From Muricea muricata (Eukaryota; Cnidaria; Anthozoa; Malacalcyonacea; Plexauridae), in the NCBI GenBank assembly GCA_963855995.1, contig OY979723.1:11732713-11796712 (forward strand): 64,000 bases of DNA. Direction: 5' to 3'. A program made the position numbers and the translations under genes. Every line of letters begins with the position of its first letter. The first letter of the stretch is position 1. Of this stretch, positions 12,001 to 22,889 are shown piece after piece. Below the pieces are notes generated by a model that was not told the DNA's origin, did not search any database, and saw only the letters and a list, made by a program, of their open reading frames with translations.

Positions 12001-15000
12001 TCCTGGAAAATCAGTCTATGATTTACTATATACAACTACTGGAATCCCATCATTTCTTGTTCAGAATAATATCTGTGGGTGGTGATGGAATGTTTAGTGA
12101 AATTTTGAATGGAATTTTAACACGTGAGGAACAGCTTACAGAAGCTTCTTCTTCAACTGCATTTAGCCCACCAAAACCCAAAATGAAGCTTGGAATAATA
12201 CCAGCTGGTGTGTATAATAATCATTTAATTATCTAACTCGGATTCACCTTGTGTCCTTAAGAGTTTTAGAATATTTGAGAGTCCAGGAGAACAACAAAAA
12301 AAGACAAGCCACTGTGAATAATATACAGTAAAACCCATTCACCAGCCTGTAACTCAGCAATCAGCACCCAAAATACAACCACTTCAGGCTGGCAAATGAA
12401 ACTGTTGAAAAGTAAGCTGGTCCAGAGATCCTAAAACGAAAACAAAAAAACTGTAACCTTGCTTGCATGAATCGTGTCTTTTGTCCACATTTTTCATGAA
12501 TTTATTTTATCAAATTGTTTTTGAATGGAAGTACCTCAAAGAACCATTTTAGAACCACTTCAGCCTGAAGTCAATATTAACTGGTTCTTTTATGTAGGGT
12601 TATACTGTAATAAGTGATGGTGACTAAATGGTAGATGACTACCATTCTTGTTTAGAGTTGCAACCAGCAGTCAATGAACTTTTACATTTAATTTCTTGTT
12701 TGAAATATACATGGCATATTGCAGCTAGAATTTGCTTGATTTGTAAAATTTGCTCAAAATTCTCCATTAGATTTTGATCAGTCACCTAGACCAATGTGTT
12801 TTTTTCATACAGGCTCGACAGATTGCCTTTGTTACTGTACAACTGGTACTATTGATGTAATTACGTCCACCTTACAGATCATCACAGGTGGGTAAAATGT
12901 TGGGTGTTGCCTATTTCAATACACTGTACTGGTTATGGTCTTTTCAAAATATCATGGTATACCAAAATCAATACCAGTTGAAGTGCACACCTTGGTGATT
13001 TGAGATATTTGTGATATTTTGGACATTTTAGGAAATGTAAGTTTTATTCATACAGAGAAAAGCTAACTTCATGGCCTTTTTGGCTCTTTGAGTTACCAAA
13101 CCTGATGTCATTTAAGTTAATCCAAATGAGTTTTCCATGGTTTCGTGTTTGACTTAAATAGCGTCAGTTCCTCTTGCTTAAATAACCAAAAAACATGAAG
13201 ATAAAGTTTTGTTGGAACTAATGATAACCATGAATCATGATACCAGTATACACATACTACTAATGTACTGACACAGTATACTACTAATCTACTGATACAG
13301 TATACTACTAATGTACTGATACAGTATACTACTAATGTACTGATACAGTATACTACTAATGTACTGATACAGTATACTACTAATGTACTGATACAATATA
13401 CTACTAATGTACTGATACAGTTTACAACTAATGTCGTGATACAGTTTACTACTAATGTATTGATACAGTATACTACTGATGTACTGATACAGTATACTAC
13501 TGATGTACTGATACAGTATACTACTGATGTACTGATACAGTATACTACTGATGTACTGATACAGTATACTACTAATGTACTGATACAGTATACTACTAAT
13601 GTACTGATACAGTATACTACTAATCTACTGATACAGTATACTACTGATGTACTGATACAGTATACTACTGATGTACTGATACAGTATACTATTGATGTAC
13701 TGATACAGTATACTACTAATGTACTGATACAGTATACTAGTGATGATGGTAAACTGGTATACAAAAAGAGAATGCATGTACATGTAATCTAGATCAGTCA
13801 GTTCAACATCATGTATTCTGGCTGGCTTTTTAGGTGAAAATCAACCCATAGACATTTCGTCCATTAGATGTGGAAATGAGTTGCTCAAGTATTCTATGTC
13901 GTTTGCGGGTTATGGTTTCTTTGGTGATGTTGTGAAAGATAGTGAAAAGCTGAGATGGGTTGGCGTGAAACGATACGACATTTCAGGTGCTAAAGTGTTT
14001 CTGGCTAATAGGTATTGTTTGCATTGCACCTTTAGGATGTCATATACTGTAATATATCTTGTATATGTGTACCGATACCTTAACTATTCATGCCCTGCCA
14101 TACCATACCATACAATATACCATGCCATACCATACCATACAATATACCATGCCATACCATACCATACAATATACCATGCCATACCATACCATACAATATA
14201 CCATGCCATACCATACCATACAATATACCATACCATGCCATACCATACAAAATATCATACCATGCCATACCATACAATATACCATACCATGCCATACCAT
14301 ATCATATACCATAAAATACATATACCATATCATGCCATACCATACCAATTTGTCATACTATACCATACCAATTTGCCATACCATATCATGCAATATTACA
14401 CCATACCATATATATTACCATATACTATACCAATTAAATCATACCATACCATACCAATTTGCCATACCATACCATATATCATACCATGTACTATACCAAT
14501 TAAATCATACCATACCAATACCATACCATACCATACCAATTTGCACCAAACTATACAAATATTATAGTATAGTATATGTAGTTAACCACTAATATATCAA
14601 TTAACATCATATTTTATATTCCTAGGTTTTATGAGGGAGAGTTGTCATATTTGATCAGCTCAGATGCTCGAGGCCATCCCCAGGACAACAACAAGTGCAG
14701 AGCTGGGTAATAATGTTCAGTATTTTCATTTATCAGTTAGTATTAGTAAATAAAATGTTATTTGAACCTGTTCAAGTAGCAGTAATAAGTATTTAGATTA
14801 GTAAAGTTACACTGTATTTATTGTCTGGAGCAGAACAAAATATTTAACAACAGGGCACATTGTCTTCTGGTTAGTTTAACCCTGGGTCAATGCAAAATTC
14901 AAAAGAGGATTTCAAGGCTTTTTTAAAACTTAAGAAATCTTGTCTGGATCAATAGTAGTTTTGGTCTCATAAGTGTTATGAAAGAAACAAATGTGTGCAG

Positions 15001-17353
15001 TAGAAGTACAGAAATTAAAACAGAGTGTGTTAAGTTTTAATCCAGGGATATCACTAACCCAGCTTTGAGTCACTGACCCCTGAATGGTTAATTTATTGTG
15101 ATATCTTAATAATGTGATGTGGAGTTATATTTACGATTATATCTGTTGTTAATTCTATTGCTTTTTCTCCAGTTGTAGTGTTTGTTTTCCTCCACCACAC
15201 ACACGATATGGTGAACTTGTGCCAGGTAAATCATGATTATTAGTCTTAAATCTTTGGAATGTTCACAGAGTGTAGGTGAGTAGTACAACAATAGGTGGGG
15301 GGGGGGAGGTGGAAAGAAATGGGGAACTGTGGAATGGAAGGCTCTGTCACATTGATCTCTACTGAGTGTAGGTTTTTTAGTGTTAAAAATATAAAGAATA
15401 GAAGAGGGTATTTTTGAAAAGGGGTGGGGGGTCAGACATCGAAAAGGAAGGTGGGGTAAATGCTCTCAAGAAGGTGGGGGGAGGACAAACTCTTTGCTTA
15501 CTCAGGAGCACATGCTTAAAATGCTGAGTCCTATTTGTGTCCATTTGTAGTTTTAGGTATTTAAATAAAGTATCCATCTTAGTTAGTAAAATAATACAAT
15601 GTGTCTTCTATATCCAGAAGAAACCTCTGGTTGGCACACTATCACCGGTCGTTTTATCAGTGTGATGGGGGCCATCAACTGTTGTGCCAATAAAAAGACA
15701 CCAGAAGGAGTAGCGCCGAGTGCGCATCTTGCCGATGGTTGCATTGACCTTGTTGTCGTCCGTCACACATCACGTGTTCAATATTTACATCATATGATAC
15801 GGCTTGCTGGGCGAACTGATCATGTGAGTACTGCAGTATTGTTCCCCCTTGTACTCCCTTGTTCCCCTTTGTACTCCCTTGTTCCCCCTTGTTCCCCAAC
15901 CATGTCATACCAGCTTGTGTTTTAGTATGTGACCAGATATTTCAGCACACTGCCTGCGCAGTTGTTAACAATATTGTTTAGTCAAGGGCATACACAATAT
16001 AAATGGGGTATTTGCTCATAGTCGTACGTTAGTCTTAACAAATGTAAGAACAGGGCCTGGTGTTCCAAAATTAGTGTTGACTTAATCTAACAGAAGTTGG
16101 CCATTTATGTGTACTCCAGTGTTTTACGTCTTAGATAAGACTGTATTTCAGGGTCATTGTCAAAGTTTGGTTTGAGTCGAAATAATACCACTATAATTTA
16201 CGTCTTGTTTTATTTATATAGCTCATACCTTATTAGATGCTATAATTATTTTGAGTATCTTTTTTCTTATAATAACCCTAATGTTCCATCCTGTTCAGGC
16301 AGGATCCGGATCACAATGTATGCATAATTTATGCTTAAGGTTCATTGTTACACATAATTCAGACTGAATAGTAATGGTGTCAGCAAGATCGTCCCCCCAA
16401 AAAATGCCTCGTTGGCACCATTATTATCGGAGGTGGGGGCAAAATTTTGCTGTTGTAGGAACGCTTTGATGTTTTTATTTTCTTAGAAATATTTGGAAAT
16501 ATGCCTGCGCCCTTAAGCTTGACTATCTTTTCTAGATGGATTTTGATTTTGTTGAAGTTCATCGAGTAAAAGAGTTCTCATTCCGACCTGTGATGAATGC
16601 CAACAGCGAAGATGAAGAAGACAACACAACGACTTTCTCAACCGCTCCACAAGATTGTGAAAGAACTTTAAATCTAAAACGAACTGGAGCAAAACCATCA
16701 ACAAGGCAGTTACGTCATAGTGTCTGGAATGTGGATGGAGAAATTATTGATGAGCCTGCAATCCATGTTAGGTACAGTATGACCCTTGGAGACCACTAAT
16801 TAGTCAACCGATCCGCACGTTGTATCCAATAAGATTACTGGTTACAACGTTTGATAATTCCAATAATTATTGGAATTGTCATTTCATGGATACAAATGAA
16901 CCCTGACCCAAACCCCAACCCTAACCGTAACCTTGATAATCCCAATAATTTATTGGGATACAACGTTCGGATCGAGTGAATTAGTGTAGTGAATCTTGCT
17001 GTAATTGTGTACAGGGCGTTAAGAAGTGGGGGGGGGGAGAAAGGGGCAATTTACCCCGCACCCTAGACTTAAGGTACCCCAAGAGCACGATAGAAATAGA
17101 AAGCGAGTACCTTTACGTTGGGAGGGGATGAAAATTTTGCCCGGGCCCCGAAAAATCGTCTGGGCAGTCCTGATTGTGTACTAGTGGGGAGTCAGAGGGT
17201 GTCTTAAGAAGGTGGGGGTGGGTGGGAGTAAACTATGCCCTGAATGAGGTTCATTTTTATTCCAGAGTTCATCGCCAGCTAGTTACACTATTCGCTCATG
17301 GAATTGAAGAATGTGAAAAAATGGCAACGTGTTCATTGTGTCGCAGTAGATGA
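9027..17353 (+). CDS. CERK: Ceramide kinase, complete, 12 exons
   Basis: Exons: 9027-9168, 10486-10743, 11111-11239, 11628-11697, 12065-12207, 12813-12887, 13834-14011, 14626-14706, 15173-15225, 15618-15823, 16536-16771, 17266-17353. All are GT-AG and in phase, totalling 1,659 nt, 552 aa (human 537). An in-frame TAA lies directly before the ATG, fixing the start. CERK phosphorylates ceramide to ceramide-1-phosphate at Golgi and plasma membranes. Residues about 48-133 form the PH-like region. The diacylglycerol-kinase-type catalytic domain follows: NPYGGK (146-151), VGGDGMFSE with the nucleotide-binding loop at 205-208, and GIIPAGSTDC around 243-252. The CERK-specific Cys motif CRAGCSVC is at 356-363; PSAHLADG is near 410-417; HRQLVTLFAHGIEE is near the end. 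The initial MAEI lacks the Gly-2 of the myristoylated vertebrate protein. Introns 1 to 5 hold nothing I recognise; introns 6 and 7 hold minisatellites. Confidence 0.96.
13249..13740. repeat. 24-bp minisatellite in CERK intron 6, about 20 copies
   Basis: A 24-bp unit (ACTACTAATGTACTGATACA plus GTAT) is repeated head to tail about 20 times. A common variant has TGATG for TAATG, and a few units are degenerate near 13,420-13,450. Because 24 is a multiple of 3, the array is open on both strands (a 215-codon frame on minus, 118 on plus). These frames are by-products of the repeat and not genes. Confidence 0.97.
14090..14560. repeat. 27-bp CCATA-rich minisatellite in CERK intron 7, degenerating downstream
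   Basis: ACAATATACC recurs every 27 bp from 14,112 (next at 14,139), with CCATACCATAC and CATGCC between. After about 14,300 the order decays into loose CCATA pentamers up to about 14,560. Several frames on both strands are open through it. The intron runs 14,012-14,625. Confidence 0.95.
15838..15900. repeat. CCCTTGT minisatellite in CERK intron 10
   Basis: About five imperfect repeats of TTGTTCCCC and TTGTACTCCC directly after the exon 10 donor (GTGAGT at 15,824). Short and simple, with no coding meaning. Confidence 0.8.
16809..16974. mobile_element. Small MITE in CERK intron 11
   Basis: The left end CGATCCGCACGTTGTATCC and right end GGATACAACGTTCGGATCG are inverted and enclose about 125 bp, itself carrying nested CCAATAATTATTGG units and a CCCCAACCCTAACCGTAACC stretch. 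A half copy lies at about 632-748. Terminal repeat and small size support a non-autonomous DNA element; no clear target duplication was seen. Confidence 0.7.
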
Positions 17354-17463
17354 CCGTTTCTGCTTCTATTCATCTGGAAAATGACATGGTAGAATTTAGA
17401 GATAGAATTTGCAAATAGAATTTATAATCAAATGGTCGAAAATAGTCAAGAATATTTGCTTTC

Positions 17464-17469
17464 ATTAAA
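17464..17469 (+). promoter_or_regulatory. Candidate poly(A) signal of CERK
   Basis: ATTAAA, the commonest variant hexamer, lies about 110 nt after the CERK stop. No canonical AATAAA is nearer. This is a weak call without transcript data. Confidence 0.3.
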
Positions 17470-17514
17470 ACAAAGCCTTATAAAATACCAGTATGTGTGA
17501 AAAATTCTCATTAT

Positions 17515-17618
17515 TCTACCTCATCTACAGGCGTTTCGCTTAGGGAGGGCTGTTCTCGGGTCTGTTGAGATCGGACCGGCACAGCCTTCCCGAAGGAAAT
17601 GCCTCCGGTGCAGGTAGA
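17515..17618. other. Long imperfect hairpin just downstream of CERK
   Basis: Nested inverted segments: TCTACCT (17,515) with AGGTAGA (17,612); AGGCGTTTC (17,529) with GAAATGCCT (17,596); GGGAGGGCTGT with ACAGCCTTCCC; and a loop around GGTCTGTTGAGATC. The segment is GC-richer than its surroundings. It could be a structured RNA, a precursor-like hairpin or a tiny MITE; the sequence alone does not decide. Confidence 0.55.
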
Positions 17619-18654
17619 GCTAATCAGGCAAAATTCAAACTATAGTTCATTTTCCTAAACACAGTGACGTAACTACTATTGCTTCAGCGCGGGCGGACCC
17701 GGTGGGGGGGGGGGGACTGTATGGGAGGCCCTTGCTTAGACTATACAACGGTGTTTACAGGAGCAAATTTTATGTGACAATTTTGATGTGACCTGTTTTA
17801 TTTGGGATTTTATGTGGCAAATACATTCTCTGATAAATTAATCTGCCAGTTTTTATGTGACAAAGAAAAATTACCAGTAAGTGTTCAAGTATATGACTCG
17901 TCGCTTATATGTAACACATTCGCCTTGTTATGTGCGTGTTATCACCACAGAGTAGAAAATTAACTAGAAGGTTCACTCTATATAAATCACTGTAGTCACG
18001 CTTTACACAGTTTGGTGCGCTCGTACCAGTGCCCTAAGCAAGTGTGTTGGTATTCTCCATCCACCACACTGATGTTGCGTCATTTTCATTTAATTTGAAG
18101 AATTTGTGCGGGTGGTCGTTTCCTGTTCTATGGTAGAATTACGATTAGGATTAGAGAGAATTTACAATATATTTCAAAGGATCTTTTTTGTTGAAAAATA
18201 GTCTTACGTCCTTTTGAACGATGGAAACAAGTAGCAAACTGCTCTACAACTGTTTAGCTCGATATGAAAAGCTATCAGTGAAAAGGAAAATCATTTTTGT
18301 ATCATTCACACAAGCATTTGTATTTGTCATAGAAAATTGTCAAACAAAAAAAGCTCGTATAAACGAGGCTAAGACGAAAAGAATCGTCAGCGAATAGGCT
18401 TTGCTAAATGACGAGAATACTACGTACAACCTACTATTTTAATAATTCTGAGGTTTGATAATTAATAGTTATAATTAAAATTATTATAATTGTTAATTAG
18501 TATCAAAAGTATAGCTTCAAGTTTCTGTGAAATTTTCTGCAAAAATTGAGAAATGAGAAGCTCCTTCTGGGAACTAGATTCCAAAAGGTTCGTTACTTTT
18601 TCCTTCTCTGGCTGTAATTAAGTGTAAATTTTAAGTTAAGCGTAAATAAATGGA

Positions 18655-19210
18655 GCCTCAAGTTCAAATTTTATTCCAGAAGCCAAAATGACAAGTGTTC
18701 CCCCCCCCCGCTGATCTTAGCAACTGGCTGGCTACCTGCCTCGGTTTACGCTGTCTTTATTTTGACCTACGCTAGATCCGCCACTGATAGAGAGGTTCAG
18801 ATTTGAGTAATAATTCCGTGTTCTCAGTACGCGAAATTCAATTTTAATCCAAGCCCTAAATCTAATCAAGTCTTCCATCAAAGTTAAAACATGACAAATA
18901 AAACGCTGGTTAGGATTAGGGTTTGGTTGCCCAGATTTGGGTACCAATACCTCTACCGCTACCTTAATCTATCGTTGGACCAACCAGATGTGTCGGACCT
19001 ATCTGATTAACCAACCAAATTCTGAACCTCTCTAATATCTTACCACGGCACGCGGTAATAATACTAAAGCAATCAAATGTTCAGAACATACTCCAGGTGG
19101 TTTTGTCTGAAGTAACGGTACATTTTTAAAGCACACGCTCAAAAATTTTAGTACCTTTAATAATCATATAATCCCATTCAACTCAACACACACGGCTCGC
19201 ACCCTGGTAT
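18655..19210 (+). repeat. Diverged copy of repeat Q, a palindrome-arm repeat
   Basis: AAGCCAAAATGACAAGTG, then a C run with CGCTGATC, then ACTGGCTGG..ACCTGCCTC match 26,875-26,935 in order. The later stretch CAAAAATTTTAGTACCTTTAATAA..CACACGGC matches 27,310-27,375. The copy is older and broken compared with the arm copy. Confidence 0.6.
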
Positions 19211-19791
19211 TTTTGATGAAAAAACCGATAAGGGGTTAACCTTCACCTTTTTGAGGCATTTTTGACGAAAGATTTGACTAATAAGATAATACGACGTATA
19301 TAACTGTTAAAATTTATTTTTAGTAAGGCTTGGTTGGTGGCCTTATTGAGAGCTACATAAAAAAAGTTCTAACACAATAGTGGCCCTGAGAGGGGCCTAT
19401 CAAATTAGGTTTCCAGGTTTTATTCTTGTTGCAATATAGACGTTCGATGATGTTTACATGCGTGACAATGCTGTATACAGCTTATTCAATTAAGTTTGAC
19501 ATCGACAATAGTGAACGGTGCAATATGAGTGACCAAAGTCAATAAGTTGAGATAATGCAGTTTCAAATAAAATTAGCACATTGGTGGTTTTACAGGATTA
19601 CAAATATAGTATTTCGTATAATATATTTTTACATTTGCATGTGAAACTGTGATTAGTCCCATTATTTTTTGTCGCTGCATATTGCACGTTTGACTGTTGT
19701 GGACGTCAACCTTAATTGAATTGGCTGTATTTAACAATTAGACAACGAGGCTGAGTTGTTTAATTGTTTTAGTATACACTCTGAACTGTAT

Positions 19792-20471
19792 TAGTCCGGC
19801 AGATAGAGGTACCGAAAAGCATGTTTACTTACCATATCGTGGGACAATTCCATTTTGGTTTTATCTTGTTTCTTTAAGGTTAGTAAGTATATTTCTGAAT
19901 GTTGGCCGCGTTGAAATTTCTTGTGGGCTCTTGCCAACACGTTTTTCTACGATGTTACTATAAAACTGTATTACTGTCAAAAAAGGTGATATTTCAAGTT
20001 CAATTTTAAAAAAATAACTTGCATCAGCAGAAAGCTCGTAAAAAACTAAATATAAGACATTTGAATGGCCACCCTAATTTTTCCAATTCTTAGTGAGTTA
20101 TCAGCCTTTGAAAGTATATTTCTATACTAGTGCCCAGGTTTTTTGCGCGATTTTAGCATTTTTTCGTAGTTTGGACGATCAATAACTTGAAAAATCGAGG
20201 TGACCATTTAAATGCCCTATATTTAGTTTTTTACGACCTTTTTGCTGATGCAAGTTATTTTTTCTAAAATTGAACTTGAAATATCACCTTTTTTGACAGT
20301 AATACAGTTTTATAGTAACATCGTAGAAAAACGTGTTGGCAAGAGCCCACAAGAAATTTCAACGCGGCCAACATTCAGAAATATACTTACTAACCTTAAA
20401 GGAACAAGATAAAACCAAAATGGAATTGTCCCACGATATGGTAAGTATATCGGCCTCTATCTGCCGGACTA
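19792..20471. mobile_element. Foldback MITE with about 300-bp inverted arms
   Basis: The left arm from 19,795 (TCCGGCAGATAGAGG) is mirrored by CCTCTATCTGCCGGA ending at 20,468, and the arms stay similar for about 300 bp, around a spacer of roughly 80 bp near 20,100-20,180. Both outer borders read TA (TTA|GTCCGG and CCGGAC|TA), suggesting a TA target duplication as in Tc1/mariner-like elements. No transposase is present. Confidence 0.75.
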
Positions 20472-20536
20472 TATCTAACTATCTTTGCATTAATTTGGAG
20501 GAAAAAGCTAATTTGAAGCTTTGTTTTGTTGTTTTT

Positions 20537-20573
20537 CTCAACCATGGACTATTACGAATAGTCCACGGTTGAG
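20537..20573. other. Perfect-stem hairpin
   Basis: CTCAACCATGGACTAT and ATAGTCCACGGTTGAG (one mismatch) surround a five-base loop TACGA. A further half copy, GGATAGTCCATGGTCGAG, follows at about 20,591-20,608. This is probably the terminal part of a small inverted-repeat element. Confidence 0.7.
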
Positions 20574-20709
20574 AAGCCAATCAAAACCCTGGATAGTCCA
20601 TGGTCGAGTGTATTCTAAACAAGGTTAACTATTCTAGGTATAGGTGTTACCTAAGTAAACCTTAGTATAGTAAGTAGACTGCATAGTATGATATACTAGT
20701 AAATATGTT

Positions 20710-20921
20710 TAATTTTCTCCTTATTTTATGATGGTTGGCAGGATACGAGTGAGCTTGTTACCAACTGGACCAGTGATGTTCTAGGAAGAAGAGAATGCCA
20801 ACCAAATGAACCATAAACAGCATGGTAAAAGGAGACCAACCGAGCCACGACGATCCAAAGATAGAGTAAAAGTAAGTTTGTTGATTTTATTTTGTCGTTT
20901 CCATTTCCTTTGTCAGTTCAG
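20710..20921 (+). repeat. Inverted module A, copy 1, outside the left arm
   Basis: About 210 bp running from TTAATTTTCTCCTTATTTTATG to TCAGTTCAG, roughly 85% like the inverted copy at 31,229-31,442 and its mirror at 40,300-40,513; a fourth copy is at 50,884-51,060. All contain ACGAGTGAGC, GGTAAC/GTTACC, GGATC and AAAGATAGAGT-like blocks. The reading frames differ between copies, so it is not a conserved exon, despite a GTAAGT at its end. Confidence 0.75.
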
Positions 20922-21010
20922 GAACGCGAAAACATAGATAGTGCATTACTTTATTTTCTTAGTTTTGTTATGTCACCCCTGTAACCTTATTACTAAGTTT
21001 TAACAAAAAG

Positions 21011-21080
21011 AAGGCCCTGGAGGGTACCTAATTAGAGTGGACCTAATTAGGTTTCCAGGTTCAATTCCTGGAGCCTTGCA
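21011..21080 (+). repeat. tRNA-like or SINE relic at the palindrome border
   Basis: GGCCCTGGAGGGTACC..CTAATTAGG..CCAGGTTCAATTCCTGG. The block GGTTCAATTCC (21,058-21,068) matches a Pol III B box. The mirror copy is at about 50,660-50,731, and a relic is at 19,380. It sits only about 40 bp inside the outer end of each arm. Confidence 0.4.
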
Positions 21081-22459
21081 AGATGTGCACCGACTGTGAG
21101 ATATTCTGACGATACTTAGCATAGTTAGAGGTAAGTGTACTAATTACTCCGCCTGCCGTAGGCGAGGCGGAGTTTTAAATTCGCCCCGTTTCTGTTTTTT
21201 TTTTTTTTTTATTATTTTTTTTCGGTGTCAGAAGTCGGTGCAGCGCTCATGGGTGATACCGCTGGCACAAACCGCGTGAGCCGACCTAAACACGGCGTTT
21301 AAACTCAATTTCTAGCGAAATGTGTCAACAAAACACGCATTTAAACGTGCATGCTAGAACATCTAAACCGCAAGAAGGTTTTACGTGCAAAGATTCTCAT
21401 GCAAAATGCTTTAAAACGACAAATTCCAGCGATGTGTCGCGGTGAAGTTTTGAGAGCGTGTTTCCGTCATTTTCTGGTTTATTCCTACTTTTAAGGAAAT
21501 TTAGAAATTTCTACACAAGAATCAAACGCAAATTCTTACTGAAATATCTACATACATACAAAATGAAGATCGGTGAAGGAACTTCGCAAAAATATTCATT
21601 TTTGTACTTTCGAACGGCGTTTTTCCTATGCTTTTGACTGAAAACACGACGAACGACACTTGCCAGAGCAATTTGCGTGGCGCGTGGAATGACGTGAGCA
21701 CGGGGACACAAAAATTGAGGTTATTGAGTGCGAGTTCCCTATCTGTATATATCTGATCTGTGATACAGCTTCTTCTGAATCAGGAACAAGGAACTTGCTC
21801 GGAGCATGTCGACACAAAGTGGTAGTTTCGGCGTTCCTCGGAATTCGTCGGTTTCCGACGCTGCTCGAAGATTTTCCGAATACTATTTTTTCAAAATTTT
21901 TCTCTAGCTCGAAGATTTTGCTCCTTGAAAGTCCTCTAAATTTTCATGCATCCTAACTTTGTTTTAAGGTAATATGCTTTATTTTCTATCATTATTTGTA
22001 GCAAAGTACTTAGATTGTGCATAGAGATCGATTTTTGAGAGATCAGACTGGAAATAAGTACAATTTTCGAGTATTGTAAGTTTGTGCTTTCCAAGCATGG
22101 CTATGGTCGCATGTAAGATTAAGGCTACCGTTTTCAGTTGAAGTTGGTTCGATAATAATACCATGAAATCCGCTATAGAAACTGAATGAGGTCTTGAATT
22201 GTTGAGATTGTCGAAGAAAGTATGCTGAGACAGTTCTATGTATAGAGTTGGTTCTGGTTCAAATTTATTGAAAAAAGGCAATTTAATTTTAATTTTGTGA
22301 ATTTCGATTACAAAACATGCCTTGGACTGTCGACCAATTGATTTCGTCAGGCGATTACAGACGTGTGAGAGGAGGGGGGTAGCCTAATTACTAAAATGTA
22401 GTGAAAAAAGGACTTTCCATCTAATGGTGGGAGCAGGTTGGCGGGAACACTGGAGAATA

Positions 22460-22889
22460 AAGGTCCTGTCACAATGCAATTTTTCTTGCAACTTGAAATG
22501 CAATTCTACTATTGGGAGATGTAAAATTGGCAAATGCAAGTTTCCATCACAGTTTGCTGGGGTTTTTTAACGTACCAAACATTTGTCACAAATTTACTTA
22601 AGAGTAGATTTTCCCTGTAGCAAAAAAGATGGCAAATGTCGATTTTACCAGAGTGCATGGTAGTCTGAAATTGTTTAAAAAGGCAAATTAACGTCTTTTA
22701 AAGAACAGACAGAAGACAATAGGTTATTTTCACACTTGTGTTAAAATTCAATCCAGTAGCTTTGTTTCTTGTCATCTTTTCCCACGTATTCTTTCTTGAT
22801 ACCTGCAATGCATTCTGGTAAAATCGACATGTCGCCATCTTTTTTGCTACGGTGAATGCAAGGAAAAGTGCACCGTGTGACAGGGCCTT
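22460..22889. mobile_element. MITE with CCTGTCACA ends, holding a nested MITE
   Basis: The ends AAGGTCCTGTCACAATGCA and CGTGTGACAGGGCCTT are inverted. A solo copy of the right end lies at about 22,935-22,966. Nested inside is a second inverted-repeat element, 22,617-22,850, with ends GTAGCAAAAAAGATGGC and GCCATCTTTTTTGCTAC and inner TTTTACCAGA / TCTGGTAAAA. Mirror: about 48,853-49,282. Confidence 0.75.

Larger units (their letters stand above)
17354..19791. other. Gene-free interval after CERK
   Basis: Apart from the hairpin at 17,515-17,618, poly-G runs near 17,703, and the repeat at 18,655-19,210, I see nothing coding. A short segment near 19,380-19,425 (GGCCCTGAG..AATTAGGTTTCCAGGTT) is a relic of the sequence found at the outer ends of the giant palindrome (21,011-21,080 and 50,660-50,730). 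Confidence 0.5.

Noticed and set aside
13249-13740. CRISPR-like regular repeat spacing
   Set aside because: The units are contiguous with no unique spacers, and the host is a metazoan.
13117-13764. 215-codon minus-strand frame of VVYCIST repeats
   Set aside because: It is the translation of the 24-bp minisatellite in CERK intron 6; a unit length divisible by three keeps frames open on both strands.
14059-14592. 177-codon plus-strand Tyr/His/Pro repeat frame and its minus-strand shadows
   Set aside because: Translation of the 27-bp CCATA array in CERK intron 7.
16890-16935. Telomere-like CCCTAACCC words
   Set aside because: Imperfect and only a few units; the same words occur in the MITE copy near 650, so they belong to that element.
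20710-20921. Module A as a conserved protein exon ending at GTAAGT
   Set aside because: The frame with KPRRSKDRVK is open in two copies only; the other two have frameshifts and stops, so coding conservation is not supported.
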